Positions 55,992-56,373 of a DNA stretch of 56,373 bases are shown here, piece after piece. A model generated the notes under the pieces. It made no database searches. It worked only from the letters and a program-made list of their open reading frames with translations, and had not been told where the DNA came from. Numbering within the stretch: the stretch's first letter is position 1; each line of letters begins with the position of its first letter. The translations under genes and the position numbers were made by a program. Origin of the DNA: an uncultured Alphaproteobacteria bacterium. GTDB taxonomy: Bacteria > Pseudomonadota > Alphaproteobacteria > Caulobacterales > Hyphomonadaceae. The stretch spans positions 1 to 56,373 of the forward strand of contig CAIMMO010000104.1 of assembly GCA_903842595.1 (NCBI GenBank), in the 5' to 3' direction.

Positions 55992-56007
55992 TGGCATGGT
56001 GGTTGCA
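55992..56007 (+). promoter_or_regulatory. Sigma-54 promoter of the psp operon
   Basis: TGGCATGGTGGTTGCA matches the -24/-12 consensus, with GG and GC exactly 10 bp apart. It lies between divergent pspF and the small ORF/pspA, as required for a PspF-activated operon. Transcription should start near 56018, about 37 nt ahead of the small ORF. Confidence 0.88.
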
Positions 56008-56054
56008 AACAAACATTCATGCCGGGGTCACACCGGCGACCACAGGAGCTAAAG

Positions 56055-56192
56055 ATGCGCTACTCCGACCACCGCGATCCCTACGAGAAGCCCAGCCCAC
56101 TGGGACGTTTTGGAAGCTGGATGAGCCGTAGACCGTTCGAAAGCTGGGGTTTCTTTATCGCCGGCTTCCTGATCGCGCGCATCCTCTTCTGA
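56055..56192 (+). CDS. Small membrane protein in the psp operon
   Basis: 45 residues from the ATG at 56055, with AGGAG six bases upstream. A basic, Pro-rich N-terminus (SDHRDPYEKPSPLGRFGSW) is followed by one membrane helix at the C-end (WGFFIAGFLIARILF). It is the first gene after the sigma-54 promoter and 84 nt before pspA. It is too short for most annotation pipelines. A regulator or membrane anchor for PspA/PspF is plausible, in the way PspB/PspC serve in E. coli, but the sequence resembles neither. Confidence 0.7.
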   Translation: MRYSDHRDPYEKPSPLGRFGSWMSRRPFESWGFFIAGFLIARILF

Positions 56193-56276
56193 CCTCCCCA
56201 ACCACCTCTTCATCGGCACAAGACCACCAACTCCAAGAAGACCATCCCCCGAGAAGGTTCTACGAAAGGTTCTGAT

Positions 56277-56373
56277 ATGGGCGTTTTCTCCCGTCTTTCC
56301 GACATCATCAACTCGAACATCAACGCGATGCTCGACAAGGCGGAGGATCCCGAGAAGATCGCCCGCCTGATCA
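56277..56373 (+). CDS. pspA: Phage shock protein A (PspA/Vipp1 family), cut by window end
   Basis: The first 32 codons read [20 protein letters not shown] and then [12 protein letters not shown], the amphipathic N-terminal helix and opening of PspA. The protein represses PspF in rest and polymerises on damaged inner membrane under stress. The 3' end lies outside the window. It follows the 45-residue ORF under the sigma-54 promoter. Confidence 0.93.
   Translation, partial: MGVFSRLSDIINSNINAMLDKAEDPEKIARLI

Overview
The window looks like a chromosomal segment of a GC-rich Gram-negative alphaproteobacterium, probably of the Caulobacterales / Hyphomonadaceae type. The assignment rests on gene content: an alphaproteobacterial tol-pal-cpoB block followed by tilS and ftsH, a type II secretion (T2SS) cluster next to a Pho-box-driven surface lipoprotein gene (an arrangement described in Caulobacter crescentus as elpS plus T2SS), a subclass B3 metallo-beta-lactamase, and many short gene overlaps. 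I see no insertion sequence, prophage or CRISPR array.

Layout. (1) 1-349: 3' part of a UGSC-family selenoprotein gene. The reading frame runs through a TGA followed directly by Gly-Ser-Cys, with a bacterial SECIS-like hairpin just downstream. (2) 566-655 (minus): tRNA-Ser(CGA) with its own promoter. (3) 940-11365 (minus): a complete gspC-to-gspN T2SS operon. Upstream of it in the same direction lie a large TonB-dependent receptor and a beta-helix-like lipoprotein, the latter preceded by three phased PhoB heptamers. This reads as a phosphate-starvation surface and secretion module. (4) 16004-22761 (minus): transglutaminase, ATP-grasp/alpha-E fusion and transglutaminase-DUF2126 genes, a predicted peptide-ligation system without a known product. 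(5) 22905-32833: mixed metabolism and envelope genes: acyl-CoA synthetase, di-haem peroxidase lipoprotein, exported amidohydrolase, upp, YcgN-type Cys-cluster protein, M3 peptidase lipoprotein and a Tat-exported protein. (6) 32919-38103: ruvC-ruvA and ruvB separated by a DUF445 protein, a SemiSWEET transporter and a serine hydrolase whose signal-peptide frame is shifted. (7) 38378-41600: SRPBCC lipoprotein, B3 metallo-beta-lactamase, NADP-dependent oxidoreductase and a 5'-truncated outer-membrane protein remnant. (8) 41622-51224 (minus): ftsH, tilS, a YbjN-like gene, cpoB, pal, tolB, tolA, tolR, tolQ, ybgC. (9) 51450-54687: a membrane protein with a suspicious 3' end, a GST, a small exported protein, a multiply disrupted pseudogene and a WecG-type glycosyltransferase. 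(10) 54757-56373: phage-shock regulator pspF, divergent from a sigma-54 promoter that drives a 45-residue membrane protein and pspA (cut by the window end).

The clearest non-routine observations are the selenoprotein with its SECIS hairpin (the TGA would otherwise be annotated as a stop), the Pho-controlled lipoprotein/TonB/T2SS module, the transglutaminase/ATP-grasp/alpha-E cluster, the unannotated small Psp membrane protein, and four recent gene lesions or remnants. All family names come from reading motifs by eye; no database search was possible.
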